Shown: piece by piece, positions 1 to 11,677 of the stretch | Numbering within the stretch: the first letter of the stretch is position 1 | Layout: the number at the start of each line of letters is the position of its first letter | DNA from: Bordetella parapertussis | Lineage (GTDB): Bacteria; Pseudomonadota; Gammaproteobacteria; Burkholderiales; Burkholderiaceae_C | NCBI GenBank assembly: GCA_945888535.1 | Contig: CAMDAN010000014.1 | Coordinates: 1-37,482 of the forward strand | Direction of reading: 5' to 3' | DNA length: 37,482 nt | Notes under the pieces: generated by a model | Seen by the model: the letters and a program-made list of their open reading frames with translations, nothing else | Told to the model about the DNA's origin: nothing | The model's database searches: none | Program-made: the position numbers and the translations under genes

Positions 1-1190
1 ATCACCATCCACTCACCGACAAAGCCTGCGGTTCCCGGCAAGCCGCAGTTGGCCATGGCAAAGAACAAAGAGAATGCAGCGAACTTCGGCATGGTATTGA
101 CCACGCCGCCGTAACTGGCAATTTCGCGAGAATGCACGCGGTCGTACAAGACGCCGATGGACAGGAACATCGCACCAGAAACAAAACCGTGGGCAATCAT
201 TTGCACAATGCCGCCGGAGACACCCAAATCATTAAAGATAAAAAAGCCTAAGGTCACAAAACCCATATGCGCCACCGAAGAGTAGGCCACCAGTTTTTTC
301 ATGTCTTGTTGGACCAGCGCCACCAAGCCAACATAGACGACGGCAATCAAGGACAGCGTAATCATGAGCCAAGCCCACTCATGCGCAGCATCAGGAGCAA
401 TCGGCAAAGAGAAGCGTAAAAACCCATACGCGCCAAGTTTGAGCATGATCGCCGCCAACACGGCTGAGCCACCCGTAGGCGCCTCCACGTGCACATCGGG
501 CAACCACGTATGAACCGGGAACATCGGCACCTTAACCGCAAAGGCTGCAAAAAACGCGAAGAACAGGCCCGTTTGAGCCGATTGACTCAATGGTAGTGCG
601 TGCCACGCGGCAATATCAAAACTTCCGTTGGATTGGATGTATAGATAGATGAGCGCAACCAAAGTGAGCAAGGAGCCCAACAGGGTGTACAGAAAAAACT
701 TAAACGCAGCGTAGATTTTGTTCGGGCCACCCCAAATGCCGATAATCAAATACATCGGGATCAAAGTGGCTTCAAAAAATACGTAAAACAGCAAGCCGTC
801 TAAGGCACTAAAAACGCCAATCATCAAGCCAGAGAGAATCAGAAAGGCCGCCATGTATTGGTTGACTTTGCGGGTGATGACTTCCCATCCAGCAATCACC
901 ACCACCACATTGATAAACGCAGTCAACAACACAAACCAAAAAGAGATACCGTCCACGCCGAGGTGGTAGTTTACGTTAAAGCGTTCTATCCAGGGTTGGT
1001 ACTCAACAAACTGCATGGCAGCCGTGCCCAACTTAAAGCCGCTGTAAAGTGGCAGCGTCAACAAAAAGCTGATCACCGAGCCTACCAAGGCCAACCAACG
1101 TACCGCACGGACCTGGTCATCGCGACCAAGCGCTAGTAGCACCAGACCAAACGCAATGGGCGTCCAAATAGCAAGGCTCAACATTCCCAT
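1..1190 (-). CDS. nuoM: NADH-quinone oxidoreductase subunit M (3' end cut off)
   Basis: Antiporter-like membrane subunit of respiratory complex I, in the proton-pumping arm. The frame opens at an ATG at 1190, preceded by AAGGAA eight bases upstream, and stays open to the left edge. About 396 codons are present of the roughly 490 usual for the family, so the C-terminus is missing. The N-terminus MGMLSLAIWTPIAFGLVLLAL is a hydrophobic segment typical of NuoM. At the left edge the frame reads through a G-F-V-G-E-W motif, which is characteristic of a conserved NuoM loop. The gene follows nuoL by 12 bases and is presumably followed by nuoN outside the window. Confidence 0.95.
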   Translation of the reverse strand, partial: MGMLSLAIWTPIAFGLVLLALGRDDQVRAVRWLALVGSVISFLLTLPLYSGFKLGTAAMQFVEYQPWIERFNVNYHLGVDGISFWFVLLTAFINVVVVIAGWEVITRKVNQYMAAFLILSGLMIGVFSALDGLLFYVFFEATLIPMYLIIGIWGGPNKIYAAFKFFLYTLLGSLLTLVALIYLYIQSNGSFDIAAWHALPLSQSAQTGLFFAFFAAFAVKVPMFPVHTWLPDVHVEAPTGGSAVLAAIMLKLGAYGFLRFSLPIAPDAAHEWAWLMITLSLIAVVYVGLVALVQQDMKKLVAYSSVAHMGFVTLGFFIFNDLGVSGGIVQMIAHGFVSGAMFLSIGVLYDRVHSREIASYGGVVNTMPKFAAFSLFFAMANCGLPGTAGFVGEWMV

Positions 1191-1202
1191 TTTTCTTATT
1201 CC

Positions 1203-3227
1203 TTACTTGTTGAGCCAGACGAAGTACGTCATCAGCACAAAAATACCCAAAATCATGACCAAGGCGTAGTGGTAGAGGTAGCCTGACTGCAAATGACGCA
1301 CCTTGCTAGAAATCCAACCGACAACCCGCCAAGATCCATTGACCAGGAAGCCATCAATCAAGGCGCGGTCGCCGCCCTTCCACAGTCCAGTACCTAGCAA
1401 ACGTGCGCCACGCGCCAAGATGTTTTCATTGAACCAGTCAAGGAAGTATTTGTTTTCCAACAAGACGACCACGGGTCGCAAGGCACGGGCAAACGCAGCC
1501 GGTACCGCAGGGTTGACTAGGTACATATACCAAGCCGACACCACACCAGCCAAAGCCAACCAAAAGGGTGCGGTGGTCAACGCATGGATTGCCATGGCCA
1601 CAGGGCCGTGGAATGCATGCGCGAGCTCTTGCATCACCGGATGCTTCTCGGCATTGACAGCGATAGCGCCCTTGAAAAACTCCCCATACAGCATGGGCTC
1701 AATCGTCATAAAACCAATCACGACCGATGGAATCGCCAAGAGCACCAACGGAACCCAAACGACCCAAGGGGACTCGTGGGGTGAATGGTCACTTTCATGG
1801 CTATGCGAATCATGGTGCGTATCATGGTGGTTGTCTGGATTTTGGTCGTAACGTTCTTTGCCGTGAAAGACCAAGAAGTACATCCGAAAGGAATAAAACG
1901 CAGTCACAAAAACGCCAGCGAGCACAGCAAAGTGAGCGAACCCAGCCGCAGGCAAGTGGCTCTCTGCGACGGCTTCAATGATGCTGTCTTTTGAGTAGAA
2001 GCCTGAGAAAAACGGCGTTCCGATCAGGGCCAAAGAACCCAGCAAAGACGTGATCCACGTAATAGGCATGTATTTGCGAACAGCGCCCATCCAGCGGATG
2101 TCTTGGTTGTGGTGCATCCCCATGATCACCGAGCCCGCACCCAAGAACAATAAGGCTTTAAAGAACGCATGCGTCATTAAATGGAATACGGCAACCGAGT
2201 ATGCCGAAGCGCCGAGGGCGACAGTCATATAGCCGAGTTGGGACAACGTGGAGTAAGCAACCACCCGTTTAATGTCGTTTTGAATGATGCCTAGGAAGCC
2301 CATGAACAAGGCGGTGATCGCGCCAATGACCAAAATGAAATTCAGCGCGGTATCTGACAACTCGAACAACGGCGACATCCGGGCCACCATAAAGATGCCC
2401 GCTGTCACCATCGTGGCTGCGTGAATCAGCGCAGAAATAGGCGTAGGACCTTCCATCGAATCAGGCAACCAGACGTGCAATGGAAACTGAGCTGACTTGC
2501 CCATGGCACCAATAAAAAGACAAATACAAATCACGGTGACAAGCATCCAGTCGGTGCCAGGCAGGGTCAAAGCACTGAGTTCAGCCGACTTCGCAAAAGC
2601 TTCGGTGTAATTGAGCGTTCCTGCATAGGCTGCGATCAATCCGATGCCTAAGATAAATCCAAAGTCACCCACGCGGTTAACCAAGAAGGCCTTCATATTC
2701 GCAAAGATGGCACTGGGTTTATTGAACCAAAACCCAATTAACAAATACGACACCAATCCCACAGCTTCCCAGCCAAAGAAAAGCTGCAACATGTTATTAC
2801 TCATCACCAGCATCAACATAGAGAAGGTGAACAAGGAAATGTAAGCAAAGAACCGGTTGTAGCCTTCGTCCTCTTTCATGTAGCCAATGGTGTAAATATG
2901 GACCATCAGCGATACAAAGGTCACCACGACCATCATCATGGCGGTTAATCCGTCCACCATGAATCCAATTTCCATTTTTAACCCGCCTACGACCATCCAG
3001 GTGTAAAGCGTTTCATTCAGACGTGCGCCATCTTGCACTACGCTTTGCAGTGTCATCACGGACAAAACAAAAGCCAAGAGCACGCCCGCAATAGTCAAGG
3101 TGTGGGTGACTTTGCGACCTATCCAATTGCCACCAAATTGCGTGCCAAAAATACCAGCCAAGGCGGAACCCACCAAGGGCGCCAAAGGAACGGCCAAAAG
3201 CGTTGCAGTGTTGAGGGTTTGACTCAT
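1203..3227 (-). CDS. nuoL: NADH-quinone oxidoreductase subunit L
   Basis: Largest antiporter-like subunit of complex I, at the distal end of the membrane arm. The protein is 674 residues long from the ATG at 3227; a longer upstream frame lacks family similarity. The likely ribosome-binding site AAGGG overlaps the end of nuoK, which stops 7 bases upstream. The conserved GWE motif lies near residue 154, and the proton-channel segment with GKSAQFPLHVWLPDSMEGP begins near residue 243. Many hydrophobic helices are visible. A histidine-rich loop (about 10 His in 18 residues, near residues 467-484) lies between two late helices. Length and motifs are otherwise normal. Confidence 0.97.
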   Translation of the reverse strand: MSQTLNTATLLAVPLAPLVGSALAGIFGTQFGGNWIGRKVTHTLTIAGVLLAFVLSVMTLQSVVQDGARLNETLYTWMVVGGLKMEIGFMVDGLTAMMMVVVTFVSLMVHIYTIGYMKEDEGYNRFFAYISLFTFSMLMLVMSNNMLQLFFGWEAVGLVSYLLIGFWFNKPSAIFANMKAFLVNRVGDFGFILGIGLIAAYAGTLNYTEAFAKSAELSALTLPGTDWMLVTVICICLFIGAMGKSAQFPLHVWLPDSMEGPTPISALIHAATMVTAGIFMVARMSPLFELSDTALNFILVIGAITALFMGFLGIIQNDIKRVVAYSTLSQLGYMTVALGASAYSVAVFHLMTHAFFKALLFLGAGSVIMGMHHNQDIRWMGAVRKYMPITWITSLLGSLALIGTPFFSGFYSKDSIIEAVAESHLPAAGFAHFAVLAGVFVTAFYSFRMYFLVFHGKERYDQNPDNHHDTHHDSHSHESDHSPHESPWVVWVPLVLLAIPSVVIGFMTIEPMLYGEFFKGAIAVNAEKHPVMQELAHAFHGPVAMAIHALTTAPFWLALAGVVSAWYMYLVNPAVPAAFARALRPVVVLLENKYFLDWFNENILARGARLLGTGLWKGGDRALIDGFLVNGSWRVVGWISSKVRHLQSGYLYHYALVMILGIFVLMTYFVWLNK

Positions 3228-3234
3228 CTTGTTG

Positions 3235-3543
3235 TTAACCCTTGAGCGTATTGAGTTCGTCCACGCTGATGCTGGAGCGACTTCTAAACAGTAAGACCAA
3301 AATGGCCAAGCCGATGGCCGACTCAGCGGCTGCAACCGTCAGAATAAAGAACACGAAGACTTGACCGTGCATGTCGTGCAAGTAATGTGAGAAGGCAACG
3401 AAATTCGTATTGACGGCCAAGAGCATGAGTTCAATGGCCATGAGCAAGACGATGAGGTTGCGTCGATTTAAGAAAATACCCACCACCGAAAGCGCGAAGA
3501 GCATCGCACCCAGAGATAAGAAGTGGCCAAGGGTGAGGGTCAT
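3235..3543 (-). CDS. nuoK: NADH-quinone oxidoreductase subunit K
   Basis: Small membrane subunit of complex I, 102 residues with three hydrophobic helices, which is the normal family size. Conserved acidic residues occur in the helices, for example in [12 protein letters not shown] (near residue 36) and [13 protein letters not shown] (near residue 72), as expected for the proton path. Its ATG overlaps the nuoJ stop as ATGA, indicating translational coupling. The last codons contain the probable ribosome-binding site of nuoL. Confidence 0.97.
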   Translation of the reverse strand: MTLTLGHFLSLGAMLFALSVVGIFLNRRNLIVLLMAIELMLLAVNTNFVAFSHYLHDMHGQVFVFFILTVAAAESAIGLAILVLLFRSRSSISVDELNTLKG

Positions 3544-4184
3544 ACTTTGGTCTCCGTAGGGGCCGCTTCCGTGGGGTCAGGCGAAACTTGGCTAGCCTGC
3601 ATTTTCAAAACCATCATCCGGTCTGCCGCTTTGACACGTACTTGATCACCCGGGCTCACATATTTACTGTCCTTGCGGGCACGCAAGGTCAGTGCAATGG
3701 CAGCGATCATGGCGACCAACAAAATAGCAGCGGCAATTTCTAAGGGGTAGATGTACTGCGTGTAAATGAGTTTGCCCAACTGCTGGGTATTGGACAGGCC
3801 ACCAGACACTTGAGTAATGGCAGAGGGATCTTCAACCACCCGAAAGCCACCCATCAACACGGCTGCCATTTCAAGCGCAATCACGACGCCGACCACTGCA
3901 GCCAAAGGAAAGTGTGTCCAAAAGCCGGCGCGCAGGTTTTCAACGTTAATGTCCATCATCATCACGACAAACAAGAACAGCACCATCACAGCGCCTACGT
4001 AAACCAAAACCAAAGTAATAGAGAGGAACTCCGCTTCTAAAAGCATCCAAATCATCGCCGCTTGGAAAAAGGTCAACACCAAATACAAAGCAGCGTGCAC
4101 GGGGTTGCGTGCCGTGATAACCCGAAACGCAGCGAAAAGCAAGACCGCTGAGAATACGTAGAAAAGACCGGTGGTGACACTCAT
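3540..4184 (-). CDS. nuoJ: NADH-quinone oxidoreductase subunit J
   Basis: Membrane subunit of complex I, 214 residues with five predicted hydrophobic segments. The conserved [17 protein letters not shown] segment, including the characteristic Tyr-Val-Gly-Ala turn, lies near residues 60-76. The C-terminal 40 or so residues are soluble and variable, as usual for beta-proteobacterial NuoJ. It overlaps nuoK by four bases and follows nuoI after 25 bases. Confidence 0.96.
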   Translation of the reverse strand: MSVTTGLFYVFSAVLLFAAFRVITARNPVHAALYLVLTFFQAAMIWMLLEAEFLSITLVLVYVGAVMVLFLFVVMMMDINVENLRAGFWTHFPLAAVVGVVIALEMAAVLMGGFRVVEDPSAITQVSGGLSNTQQLGKLIYTQYIYPLEIAAAILLVAMIAAIALTLRARKDSKYVSPGDQVRVKAADRMMVLKMQASQVSPDPTEAAPTETKV

Positions 4185-4209
4185 GGTTCAAACTCTTTCT
4201 TGCGACAGT

Positions 4210-4731
4210 TCAGCGGTATTTCGCATCTGCCTGTTTATTGGCAGCAATTTCGGACTCATACCGATCGCCTACAGCCAGCAACATCTCTTTGGTGAAATAC
4301 AAATCTCCACGCTTTTCGCCGTGGTATTCCAAAATATGGGTTTCGACAATAGAGTCAACGGGACAGCTTTCTTCACAAAAACCGCAAAAAATACATTTCG
4401 TCAGATCAATGTCATAGCGTGAAGTACGCCGAGAGCCATCCTCGCGAACGTCTGACTCAATCGTGATTGCCATCGCTGGACAAACGGCTTCGCATAATTT
4501 GCAGGCAATGCAGCGCTCTTCCCCATTTTCGTAACGGCGCAAAGCATGCAGGCCCCGAAACCGAGGTGACAAAGGGGTTTTTTCTTCAGGGAATTGGACC
4601 GTGATTTTTTTACGAAAAGCGTAACGTCCAGTAAGCGCCAGCCCTTTTAACAACTCAACGAGCAAAAAGCTGTAGAGAAAATCTTTTAAAGAAAAGGCAG
4701 AAGGCTTGTAAGCAACAGAGTTTGAAGACAT
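4210..4731 (-). CDS. nuoI: NADH-quinone oxidoreductase subunit I (two [4Fe-4S] clusters)
   Basis: Peripheral-arm ferredoxin-like subunit that carries clusters N6a and N6b and passes electrons toward NuoB. It has 173 residues. Two eight-iron ferredoxin motifs are visible: [12 protein letters not shown] near residue 74 and [12 protein letters not shown] near residue 113, each with the CxxCxxCxxxCP pattern. The N-terminal [19 protein letters not shown] is the amphipathic region that lies on the membrane. It follows nuoH by 9 bases. Confidence 0.97.
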   Translation of the reverse strand: MSSNSVAYKPSAFSLKDFLYSFLLVELLKGLALTGRYAFRKKITVQFPEEKTPLSPRFRGLHALRRYENGEERCIACKLCEAVCPAMAITIESDVREDGSRRTSRYDIDLTKCIFCGFCEESCPVDSIVETHILEYHGEKRGDLYFTKEMLLAVGDRYESEIAANKQADAKYR

Positions 4732-4740
4732 GGGTTTCTC

Positions 4741-5817
4741 TTACTTCCAAATATTCAGGGAAGTCTGCATCCAGACACCGATAACAATGAGCCAAACGAG
4801 CGTCACGGGGATGAAAACTTTCCAGCCCAAACGCATGATCTGGTCGTAGCGAAACCGCGGAAACGTGGCGCGTACCCAAATAAACAAGCTCACCACAGCA
4901 AAGGTTTTGATGCCAAGCCAAATCCAACCAGGAATCCATTCAAGGGCCGCCACCGGAGACAACCAGCCCCCTAAAAACATGATGGCAGCCAAAATAGAAA
5001 CCAGCCACATATTGGCGTACTCCGCCAGATAGAACATGGCGTAGGACATTCCTGAGTACTCGACCATGTGTCCAGCCACGATTTCCGCTTCGCCTTCAAC
5101 CACATCAAAAGGATGGCGATTGGTTTCAGCCATGCCAGAGATCACATACACCACAAAAATAGGCAGCAAGGGCAGCCAGTTCCATGACAGAACACCCACT
5201 CCGGCATCGACAAAGACACCTTTGCCTTGGGCCAATACGATATCGGTCATATTCATGCTGCCAGTGATCATTAAGACCACGACAAGGCAAAAGCCCATGG
5301 CAATTTCATAACTGACCATTTGCGCGGATGCACGCAGTGCGCCTAAAAAAGCGTACTTGGAGTTCGATGCCCAACCAGCAATGACGACTCCATAGACTTC
5401 CATGGAAGTAATGGCCATCACAAAAAGTAAACCGGCATTGATATTGGCCAAGGCCACTTCAGGGCCAAACGGAATCACCGCCCAAGCGGCCATCGCTGGC
5501 ATGATGGTCAGCACAGGGCCAATGAAAAATAACCCTTTGTTAGCTGCAGCGGGAACTAAGATTTCCTTGGTGAGCAACTTCAGCGCATCAGCGATGGGTT
5601 GCAACAAACCCCAGGGGCCGACGCGATTGGGGCCAATACGCACTTGCATCCAACCTAAAAACTTCCGCTCCCAGAGCGTCAAGTAGGCCACTGCGCCCAT
5701 CAGTGGAAGCACCACCACCACAATTTTCATTAGAGTCCACAAGACGGGCCAAACGACAGTGATCCACCACGCGCTAGGCGATGCGTGCAATCCGAAGTTG
5801 TAAACGGTATCGATCAT
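4741..5817 (-). CDS. nuoH: NADH-quinone oxidoreductase subunit H
   Basis: Membrane subunit of complex I that forms most of the quinone-binding chamber at the junction of the arms. It has 358 residues and about eight hydrophobic segments. Family signatures are present: [21 protein letters not shown] near residue 50, and the acidic loop [20 protein letters not shown] near residue 230, which lines the quinone path. The start overlaps the nuoG stop by four bases (ATGA). Confidence 0.97.
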   Translation of the reverse strand: MIDTVYNFGLHASPSAWWITVVWPVLWTLMKIVVVVLPLMGAVAYLTLWERKFLGWMQVRIGPNRVGPWGLLQPIADALKLLTKEILVPAAANKGLFFIGPVLTIMPAMAAWAVIPFGPEVALANINAGLLFVMAITSMEVYGVVIAGWASNSKYAFLGALRASAQMVSYEIAMGFCLVVVLMITGSMNMTDIVLAQGKGVFVDAGVGVLSWNWLPLLPIFVVYVISGMAETNRHPFDVVEGEAEIVAGHMVEYSGMSYAMFYLAEYANMWLVSILAAIMFLGGWLSPVAALEWIPGWIWLGIKTFAVVSLFIWVRATFPRFRYDQIMRLGWKVFIPVTLVWLIVIGVWMQTSLNIWK

Positions 5818-7943
5818 GCCAATACCTCTTGTCCGTTGTGTTCGTTACGCGCATCTGCCGTCATCTGCAGTGCGCTTGCACGGCGCACGATGGAGTCGAG
5901 TTGGTAAATACGCGCCACACACGGTTCTGAAACCTCAGCAACTAAAACCGTTGGTGCGGTGCATGCATTGCTCAAGCGCTCAGCAGGTAAATGGCTAGGC
6001 ACTTCGCCGCCGAATACTTCTTGCAGAACTTCTTGTGCGGACTCAAATTCAAATCCAGGGACTTTCATGGTGTTGGCAATGACACGCAACACTTTCCAAG
6101 CTGGACGTGTTTCTCCGAGGGGTTTAACAACCGCATGGAAACTTTGAACACGGCCTTCGGCATTAACAAAGGTGCCCGGTGTTTCAGAGAAAGGAGCGAT
6201 CGGCAAAATTACGTCGCAGCACTCTTTATTCGCTATAAATGGCCCCATGCCGACAACCATCTCAGCCTTGGCCAAAGCAGTGACCGCGTCATGACCTTGG
6301 GCGCTGTCAAATTCAGGCTCCGTATTCAGCAGGAAAACCGCTTTCAGACCGCCGTTGATCATTTGCTGGGCATTCAAACCCGATGCAGCTGGCATGGCAC
6401 CTACAAATTGCGCACCCACCGTATTGGCAGCTTCAGTAAGGTAACCCACCGTGGCACCGGTATGTTTCGCAATCCAATTCGCCACCGCCAACAGCGCAGC
6501 AGCGTGGGCATGGTGGGCTGCCGCATTCCCCAACAAAACGGCCTTGCGTTCACCGCTAAGCAGGGACTTTGCAATCACTTGGGCTTGCGGCGTGACTTTT
6601 GCAGCATAGGGACTTGCAAGCTTAGCCTGCTCAGCAACGGCAGTTGCCACACTTTGCAAAGCGCTCAGCCACTGTTGCGCTGGCAAGGACGCATCGCTGG
6701 CCATTGGCATCGCCCACTGGCTTGCAGAGGCTCCGATCGAATGGATCGCACATCCAGACTTCGCCGCTTGGCGCAAGCGCTGGGCAAATAGGGGATGGTC
6801 TTTGCGAAGGTTGGAGCCCACAATCAGTACACGCTGCATCGTGGTCAGGCTAGCGATCGTGGTTCCCAGAGTACGCACCCCTTCGTGAGCCGTAAAGTCT
6901 GCATTACGCATACGGTAATCGATATTTTCACTGCCCAAACCACGCATCAGTTTGCCAGCCAGATACAACTCTTCTAGAGTGCTGTGCGGACTGACCAGGG
7001 CGCCAATCGAGGCTGCTCCGTGGTTGTTTTTGATTTGCTTCAAACCATTGGCAATGTATTCCAAAGCGGTCTGCCAATCGACGGTTTCCCATCTTCCGCC
7101 ATGCTTGATCATGGGCGACGTTAAACGCGCATCAGAATTGAGGGCTTCGTAGGAAAAACGGTCTCTGTCGGCAATCCAGCATTCGTTAACCGCTTCATTC
7201 TCAAGCGGAACCACGCGCATGACCTTGTTGTTCTTGACTTGGACTATCAAGTTAGACCCGGTGGAATCATGGGGGCTGATAGATTTACGGCGGGACAACT
7301 CCCACGTTCTGGCGCTGTATCGGAACGGCTTGCTAGTGAGTGCACCTACAGGGCAAATATCAATCATGTTTCCGGAAAGTTCCGAATCAACCGTTTGCCC
7401 AACAAAGGTTTCAATCTCGGCATGCTCGCCGCGGTGCGACATGCCTAACTCCATCATGCCAGCGACTTCTTGACCAAAACGAACGCAGCGGGTGCAATGA
7501 ATACAACGGCTCATTTCCTGCATGCTGATTAAAGGACCGATATCCTTGACCGCAACCACACGCTTTTCTTCTTCGTAGCGAGAACTCGAGCCACCGTAAC
7601 CGACGGCTAAATCTTGCAATTGGCATTCGCCGCCTTGGTCGCAAATCGGGCAATCCAGCGGGTGATTGATGAGCAAAAACTCCATCACCGACTGTTGCGC
7701 CTTAATGGCTTTGTCGCTCTTGGTATGCACCACCATACCTTGCGTCACGGGGGTGGCGCAGGCGGGCATCGGCTTCGGGGCTTTTTCAACATCTACCAAG
7801 CACATGCGGCAATTGGCGGCGATGCTGAGTTTCTTGTGATAACAAAAATGGGGGATGTAGGTGCCAGCTTTTTCAGCCGCATGCATCACCATGCTGCCTT
7901 CAAGCACTTCTACCTTTTTGCCGTCGAGTTCAATTTCAACCAT
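5814..7943 (-). CDS. nuoG: NADH-quinone oxidoreductase subunit G
   Basis: Largest peripheral subunit of complex I, with several iron-sulphur clusters in the electron wire from FMN. I place the start at the ATG at 7943 ([17 protein letters not shown]), giving 709 residues; a longer frame to 8012 overlaps nuoF and has no family similarity. The N-terminal [2Fe-2S] domain shows CRMCLVD and downstream cysteines. Then come [14 protein letters not shown] and [13 protein letters not shown], and the rest is a molybdopterin-oxidoreductase-like domain that carries no cofactor in this family. The ribosome-binding site is weak (GGTGG). It follows nuoF by 13 bases and overlaps nuoH. Confidence 0.96.
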   Translation of the reverse strand: MVEIELDGKKVEVLEGSMVMHAAEKAGTYIPHFCYHKKLSIAANCRMCLVDVEKAPKPMPACATPVTQGMVVHTKSDKAIKAQQSVMEFLLINHPLDCPICDQGGECQLQDLAVGYGGSSSRYEEEKRVVAVKDIGPLISMQEMSRCIHCTRCVRFGQEVAGMMELGMSHRGEHAEIETFVGQTVDSELSGNMIDICPVGALTSKPFRYSARTWELSRRKSISPHDSTGSNLIVQVKNNKVMRVVPLENEAVNECWIADRDRFSYEALNSDARLTSPMIKHGGRWETVDWQTALEYIANGLKQIKNNHGAASIGALVSPHSTLEELYLAGKLMRGLGSENIDYRMRNADFTAHEGVRTLGTTIASLTTMQRVLIVGSNLRKDHPLFAQRLRQAAKSGCAIHSIGASASQWAMPMASDASLPAQQWLSALQSVATAVAEQAKLASPYAAKVTPQAQVIAKSLLSGERKAVLLGNAAAHHAHAAALLAVANWIAKHTGATVGYLTEAANTVGAQFVGAMPAASGLNAQQMINGGLKAVFLLNTEPEFDSAQGHDAVTALAKAEMVVGMGPFIANKECCDVILPIAPFSETPGTFVNAEGRVQSFHAVVKPLGETRPAWKVLRVIANTMKVPGFEFESAQEVLQEVFGGEVPSHLPAERLSNACTAPTVLVAEVSEPCVARIYQLDSIVRRASALQMTADARNEHNGQEVLA

Positions 7944-7956
7944 GGGAGACCACCGA

Positions 7957-9309
7957 TTAAACGTAAGCACCGACCATGCAGGTCTTGTGCTCAACGTGGT
8001 ATTCAAATTCATGCCGAAAATGCTTGAGCATGCCTTTCACGGGCATGGCTGCAGCGTCACCCAAGGCGCAAATGGTGCGCCCCATGATGTTGCCCGCTAC
8101 GCTGTCAAGCAAGTCCATATCACTAGCGCGACCTTGGCCGTTTTCAATCCGGTCCACCATTCGCCACAACCAGCCTGTGCCTTCGCGGCAAGGCGTGCAT
8201 TGTCCACAAGATTCATGGGAGTAGAAATAAGACAAGCGTTGCAGCGACTTCACCATGCAACGTGAGTCGTCCATCACAATCACGGCGCCCGAGCCCAACA
8301 TCGATCCCGACTTAGCAATAGAGTCGTAATCCATCGTGGTATCCATCATGATGGACGCAGGCAACACAGGCGCAGACGAACCGCCGGGAATCACCGCTTT
8401 GAGTTGTCTGCCTGCACGTACCCCACCTGCGAGCTCCAAGAGCGCGGCAAAGGGTGTGCCCATAGGCACTTCGTAGTTTCCTGGGCGCTCTACGTCACCA
8501 CTGACGGAGAATATTTTGGTGCCGCCATTGTTGGGCTTTCCGCAGGCCAAATACTCAGCGCCGCCGTTTCGGATGATCCAAGGAACGGCTGCAAATGTCT
8601 CGGTGTTGTTGATCGTTGTGGGCTTGCCATACAAACCAAAGCTAGCTGGGAAAGGTGGCTTAAACCGAGGCTGGCCTTTTTTACCTTCTAAAGACTCCAG
8701 CAGCGCTGTTTCTTCTCCGCAAATGTAAGCACCAAACCCGTGAGAAGCGTGCAACTGAAAGCTAAAACTGCTGCCCAAGATGTTGTCACCCAAAAACCCT
8801 GCGGCACGCGCTTCTTCTAAGGCTGCCTCAAAGCGTTCGTAGGTTTGAAAAATTTCACCATGAATGTAGTTGTAGCCGACGTTGATGCCCATGGCATACG
8901 CGGCGATAGCCATGCCTTCAATCACTGAATGGGGATTGAACTGCATGATGTCTCGGTCTTTACAGGTTCCGGGCTCACCCTCATCGGAATTACAGACCAA
9001 GTATTTTTGACCGGGGAACTGACGAGGCATGAAACTCCACTTCAAGCCGGTAGGAAAACCTGCACCCCCGCGCCCGCGCAAACCAGATTCTTTGACCGTT
9101 GCGATTACTTGATCTTGGGTGAGGCCCTCGCCCCCGTCTTTACCCAAAATCTTACGCAAGGCTTGGTAGCCGCCACGCGCTTCATAGGCCTTCAAGCCCC
9201 AATTGCTTCCGTCTAAACCCGCCATGATTTGCGGATTGATGTGGCGATTGTGAAAAGAAGACTCCTGGCCCGTCGCCTGAAATTGGGCTAATAACTGCTC
9301 GACGTTCAT
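7957..9309 (-). CDS. nuoF: NADH-quinone oxidoreductase subunit F (NADH/FMN site)
   Basis: NADH-oxidising subunit of complex I. It has 450 residues. The FMN/NADH-binding glycine-rich segment [16 protein letters not shown] is visible near residue 78, and the [4Fe-4S] N3 motif [13 protein letters not shown] near residue 352, with the fourth cysteine further C-terminal (TICALGDA). The start overlaps the nuoE stop by one base (TAATG), so the two are translationally coupled. NuoE and NuoF form the NADH dehydrogenase module with NuoG. Confidence 0.98.
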   Translation of the reverse strand: MNVEQLLAQFQATGQESSFHNRHINPQIMAGLDGSNWGLKAYEARGGYQALRKILGKDGGEGLTQDQVIATVKESGLRGRGGAGFPTGLKWSFMPRQFPGQKYLVCNSDEGEPGTCKDRDIMQFNPHSVIEGMAIAAYAMGINVGYNYIHGEIFQTYERFEAALEEARAAGFLGDNILGSSFSFQLHASHGFGAYICGEETALLESLEGKKGQPRFKPPFPASFGLYGKPTTINNTETFAAVPWIIRNGGAEYLACGKPNNGGTKIFSVSGDVERPGNYEVPMGTPFAALLELAGGVRAGRQLKAVIPGGSSAPVLPASIMMDTTMDYDSIAKSGSMLGSGAVIVMDDSRCMVKSLQRLSYFYSHESCGQCTPCREGTGWLWRMVDRIENGQGRASDMDLLDSVAGNIMGRTICALGDAAAMPVKGMLKHFRHEFEYHVEHKTCMVGAYV

Positions 9310-9797
9310 TAGGTTGACCCCGCTTTTTTCAGTCCATCAATCAATTGGTCTAACTTGTCATTGCTCATAAAGCTGCACATGGTTCGGTCATTAACCAATA
9401 AAACAGGCGCATCGGCGCAAGCACCTTGGCATTCGCTAGGTTGCAAGGTGATCAGTCCATCTGCAGTTGTCTCCCCTGCTTTGATACCCAACTTTTCTTC
9501 CAAATGGGCTAAGGCCTTCGCACCACCGCGCAATTGGCACGGCAGATTGGTGCACACGTTCAATTTGAACTTGCCCACTGGCTTTTGGTTGAACATGTTG
9601 TAAAAGGTCGTGATCTCATGGACCGCCATAGGTGCCATGCTTAGGTGCTCAGCGACACCTTTTTCGCTCTCGGAGCTGACCCATCCCAACTCTTGCTGAA
9701 CGATGGCCAAGCAAGCCATGACTGCCGATTGTTTTTGATCAGCAGGAAATTTTGCGACTTCGTGATCGAAGCGCGTTTTCATCAATTGCGAGATCAT
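9309..9797 (-). CDS. nuoE: NADH-quinone oxidoreductase subunit E ([2Fe-2S])
   Basis: Thioredoxin-fold subunit of the NADH module, 162 residues, carrying the off-path [2Fe-2S] cluster N1a. The four ligands are visible at Cys82, Cys87, Cys123 and Cys127 (VCTNLPC and ECQGAC). The start overlaps the end of nuoD by four bases. Length is typical of the family. Confidence 0.97.
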   Translation of the reverse strand: MISQLMKTRFDHEVAKFPADQKQSAVMACLAIVQQELGWVSSESEKGVAEHLSMAPMAVHEITTFYNMFNQKPVGKFKLNVCTNLPCQLRGGAKALAHLEEKLGIKAGETTADGLITLQPSECQGACADAPVLLVNDRTMCSFMSNDKLDQLIDGLKKAGST

Positions 9798-11047
9798 CGA
9801 TCAATCTCTCCAAAAACAATATCCATAGTGCCAATGATGGACACCGCATCAGCGATCATGTGTCCTTTGGCCATCTCGTTGAGACCTGCCAAGTGGGCAA
9901 AACCTGGGGGACGAATTTTGAGTCGGTAAGGCTTGTTCGCGCCGTCACTGACGATATAAATACCGAATTCACCCTTAGGATGCTCAACCGCAGCGTAAGC
10001 CTCGCCTTCAGGAACGTGGAAACCTTCGGTAAACAATTTGAAGTGGTGAATAAGACCTTCCATATTGGTCTTCATTGACTCACGCGATGGCGGAGCCACT
10101 TTATGGTTGTCTGTGATCACGGGGCCCGGATTGTCTCTGAGCCATGCAATGCATTGTTGAATGATGCGGTTGGACTGCTTCATCTCTTCCATACGAACCA
10201 AGTAGCGGTCATACACATCACCGGTCTTGCCAATAGGAATATCAAAATCCATTTGGTCGTAAACATCGTACGGCTGCTTTTTACGCAAGTCCCAAGCGAT
10301 GCCAGAACCACGCAGCATGGGCCCCGTAAAGCCCATATTCAGAGCGCGCTCGGGGGTCACTATGCCGATGTTGACTGTTCTTTGTTTCCAGATGCGGTTG
10401 TCCGTCAAGAGGGTGTGGTACTCCTCTAAACACGCAGGGAAGCGCTGGGTAAAGTCGTCAATGAAATCGAGCAAGGAACCTTGGCGGTTTTTATTGAGTT
10501 CAGCCACCCCTTTGGCGTTGCGAACGCGACTGGCTTTGAATTGGGGCATGCTGTCTGGCAAATCACGGTACACCCCACCCGGACGGAAATAGGCTGCATG
10601 CATACGAGCGCCGCTGGCAGCTTCATACATATCAAACAGGTCTTCGCGCTCACGGAAGGTGTAAATCAGAATCGTCGAACTTCCGCAATCATTGCCGTGC
10701 GACCCCAGCCACATCAGGTGATTGAGTAAGCGGGTAATTTCAGCAAACATCACTCGAATGTATTGAGCGCGAACCGGAACTTCAATCCCCAGCAACTTTT
10801 CAATGGCCAAGCAGTAAGCGTGCTCATTGCACATCATGGACACGTAGTCAAGCCGGTCCATATAAGGCAGCGCTTGCATGTAGGTTTTGGTTTCAGCCAG
10901 TTTTTCGGTTGCGCGGTGCAGCAATCCGATGTGCGGATCCGCCCGCTGTATCACCTCACCATCGAGCTCCAAGACCAAACGCAAAACACCGTGGGCTGCG
11001 GGATGTTGGGGCCCAAAATTGAGGGTGTAGTTTTTAATTTCAGCCAT
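9794..11047 (-). CDS. nuoD: NADH-quinone oxidoreductase subunit D
   Basis: Quinone-site subunit of complex I, related to the large subunit of [NiFe]-hydrogenases. It has 417 residues and is not fused to NuoC, unlike in Escherichia coli. Conserved features are [22 protein letters not shown] near the N-terminus, which includes the quinone-contacting histidine, followed by [14 protein letters not shown], and the C-terminal GDIDIVFGE-like ending ([13 protein letters not shown]). It starts 12 bases after nuoC. Confidence 0.98.
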   Translation of the reverse strand: MAEIKNYTLNFGPQHPAAHGVLRLVLELDGEVIQRADPHIGLLHRATEKLAETKTYMQALPYMDRLDYVSMMCNEHAYCLAIEKLLGIEVPVRAQYIRVMFAEITRLLNHLMWLGSHGNDCGSSTILIYTFREREDLFDMYEAASGARMHAAYFRPGGVYRDLPDSMPQFKASRVRNAKGVAELNKNRQGSLLDFIDDFTQRFPACLEEYHTLLTDNRIWKQRTVNIGIVTPERALNMGFTGPMLRGSGIAWDLRKKQPYDVYDQMDFDIPIGKTGDVYDRYLVRMEEMKQSNRIIQQCIAWLRDNPGPVITDNHKVAPPSRESMKTNMEGLIHHFKLFTEGFHVPEGEAYAAVEHPKGEFGIYIVSDGANKPYRLKIRPPGFAHLAGLNEMAKGHMIADAVSIIGTMDIVFGEIDR

Positions 11048-11059
11048 GCATTCAACTGC

Positions 11060-11668
11060 TTACTGCAGACCTCCGTAATGGTCTTCGCGAATAATGCGCG
11101 GCGTGATTTCTCGTGTTTCGATCGTGACAGGCTGGTACACCACACGCGCCTGTTCAGCGTCGTAGCGCATTTCAACGTGCCCCGTTGTCGGAAAATCTTT
11201 GCGAAAGGGATGACCAATGAACCCGTAGTCAGTGAGGATTCGACGCAAATCTTCGTGGCCTTCAAAGACCACGCCAAACAAATCAAAGGCCTCGCGTTCA
11301 AACCAGTTTGCAGAATTCCAAATGTCATTGACCGATTCAACCATCGGCATGCTGTCGTCGTCGGCGAACACCTTTAACCGCACTCGCTGATTCAAGCTGA
11401 TCGACAGCAAATGGCTCACGATGCAATAGCGCGGGCCTTCGTACTGGCCCATTCCGTACTCAGAATAATCGACGGCGCACAAGTCCATCAATTGCTCAAA
11501 CTTGCAACCGGGGGCATCGCGCAAAATTTCAGCTGCTGCGTGGTAATCCTTTGCAGCAACCAAGACCTGTACTTCGCCTAAGTCAACAGAGATACGTTTG
11601 ACTTTGTCGCCCAAAGCCAACGCGACCGCGGCTTTGGTGTCTTCGGGATGGATAGAAAATACTGTCAT
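11060..11668 (-). CDS. nuoC: NADH-quinone oxidoreductase subunit C
   Basis: Peripheral-arm subunit of complex I with a 30 kDa-subunit domain, 202 residues. The signature [20 protein letters not shown], followed by [20 protein letters not shown], is clear from about residue 121 onward. It is a separate gene, as usual in beta-proteobacteria. It lies 9 bases after nuoB and 12 before nuoD. Confidence 0.97.
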   Translation of the reverse strand: MTVFSIHPEDTKAAVALALGDKVKRISVDLGEVQVLVAAKDYHAAAEILRDAPGCKFEQLMDLCAVDYSEYGMGQYEGPRYCIVSHLLSISLNQRVRLKVFADDDSMPMVESVNDIWNSANWFEREAFDLFGVVFEGHEDLRRILTDYGFIGHPFRKDFPTTGHVEMRYDAEQARVVYQPVTIETREITPRIIREDHYGGLQ

Positions 11669-11677
11669 ATTTTGAAT

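Noticed and set aside
5991..6791. A 266-codon open frame on the plus strand inside nuoG
   Set aside because: It is antisense to a clear complex I gene, has no family motif and no ribosome-binding site, and is explained by codon bias of nuoG.
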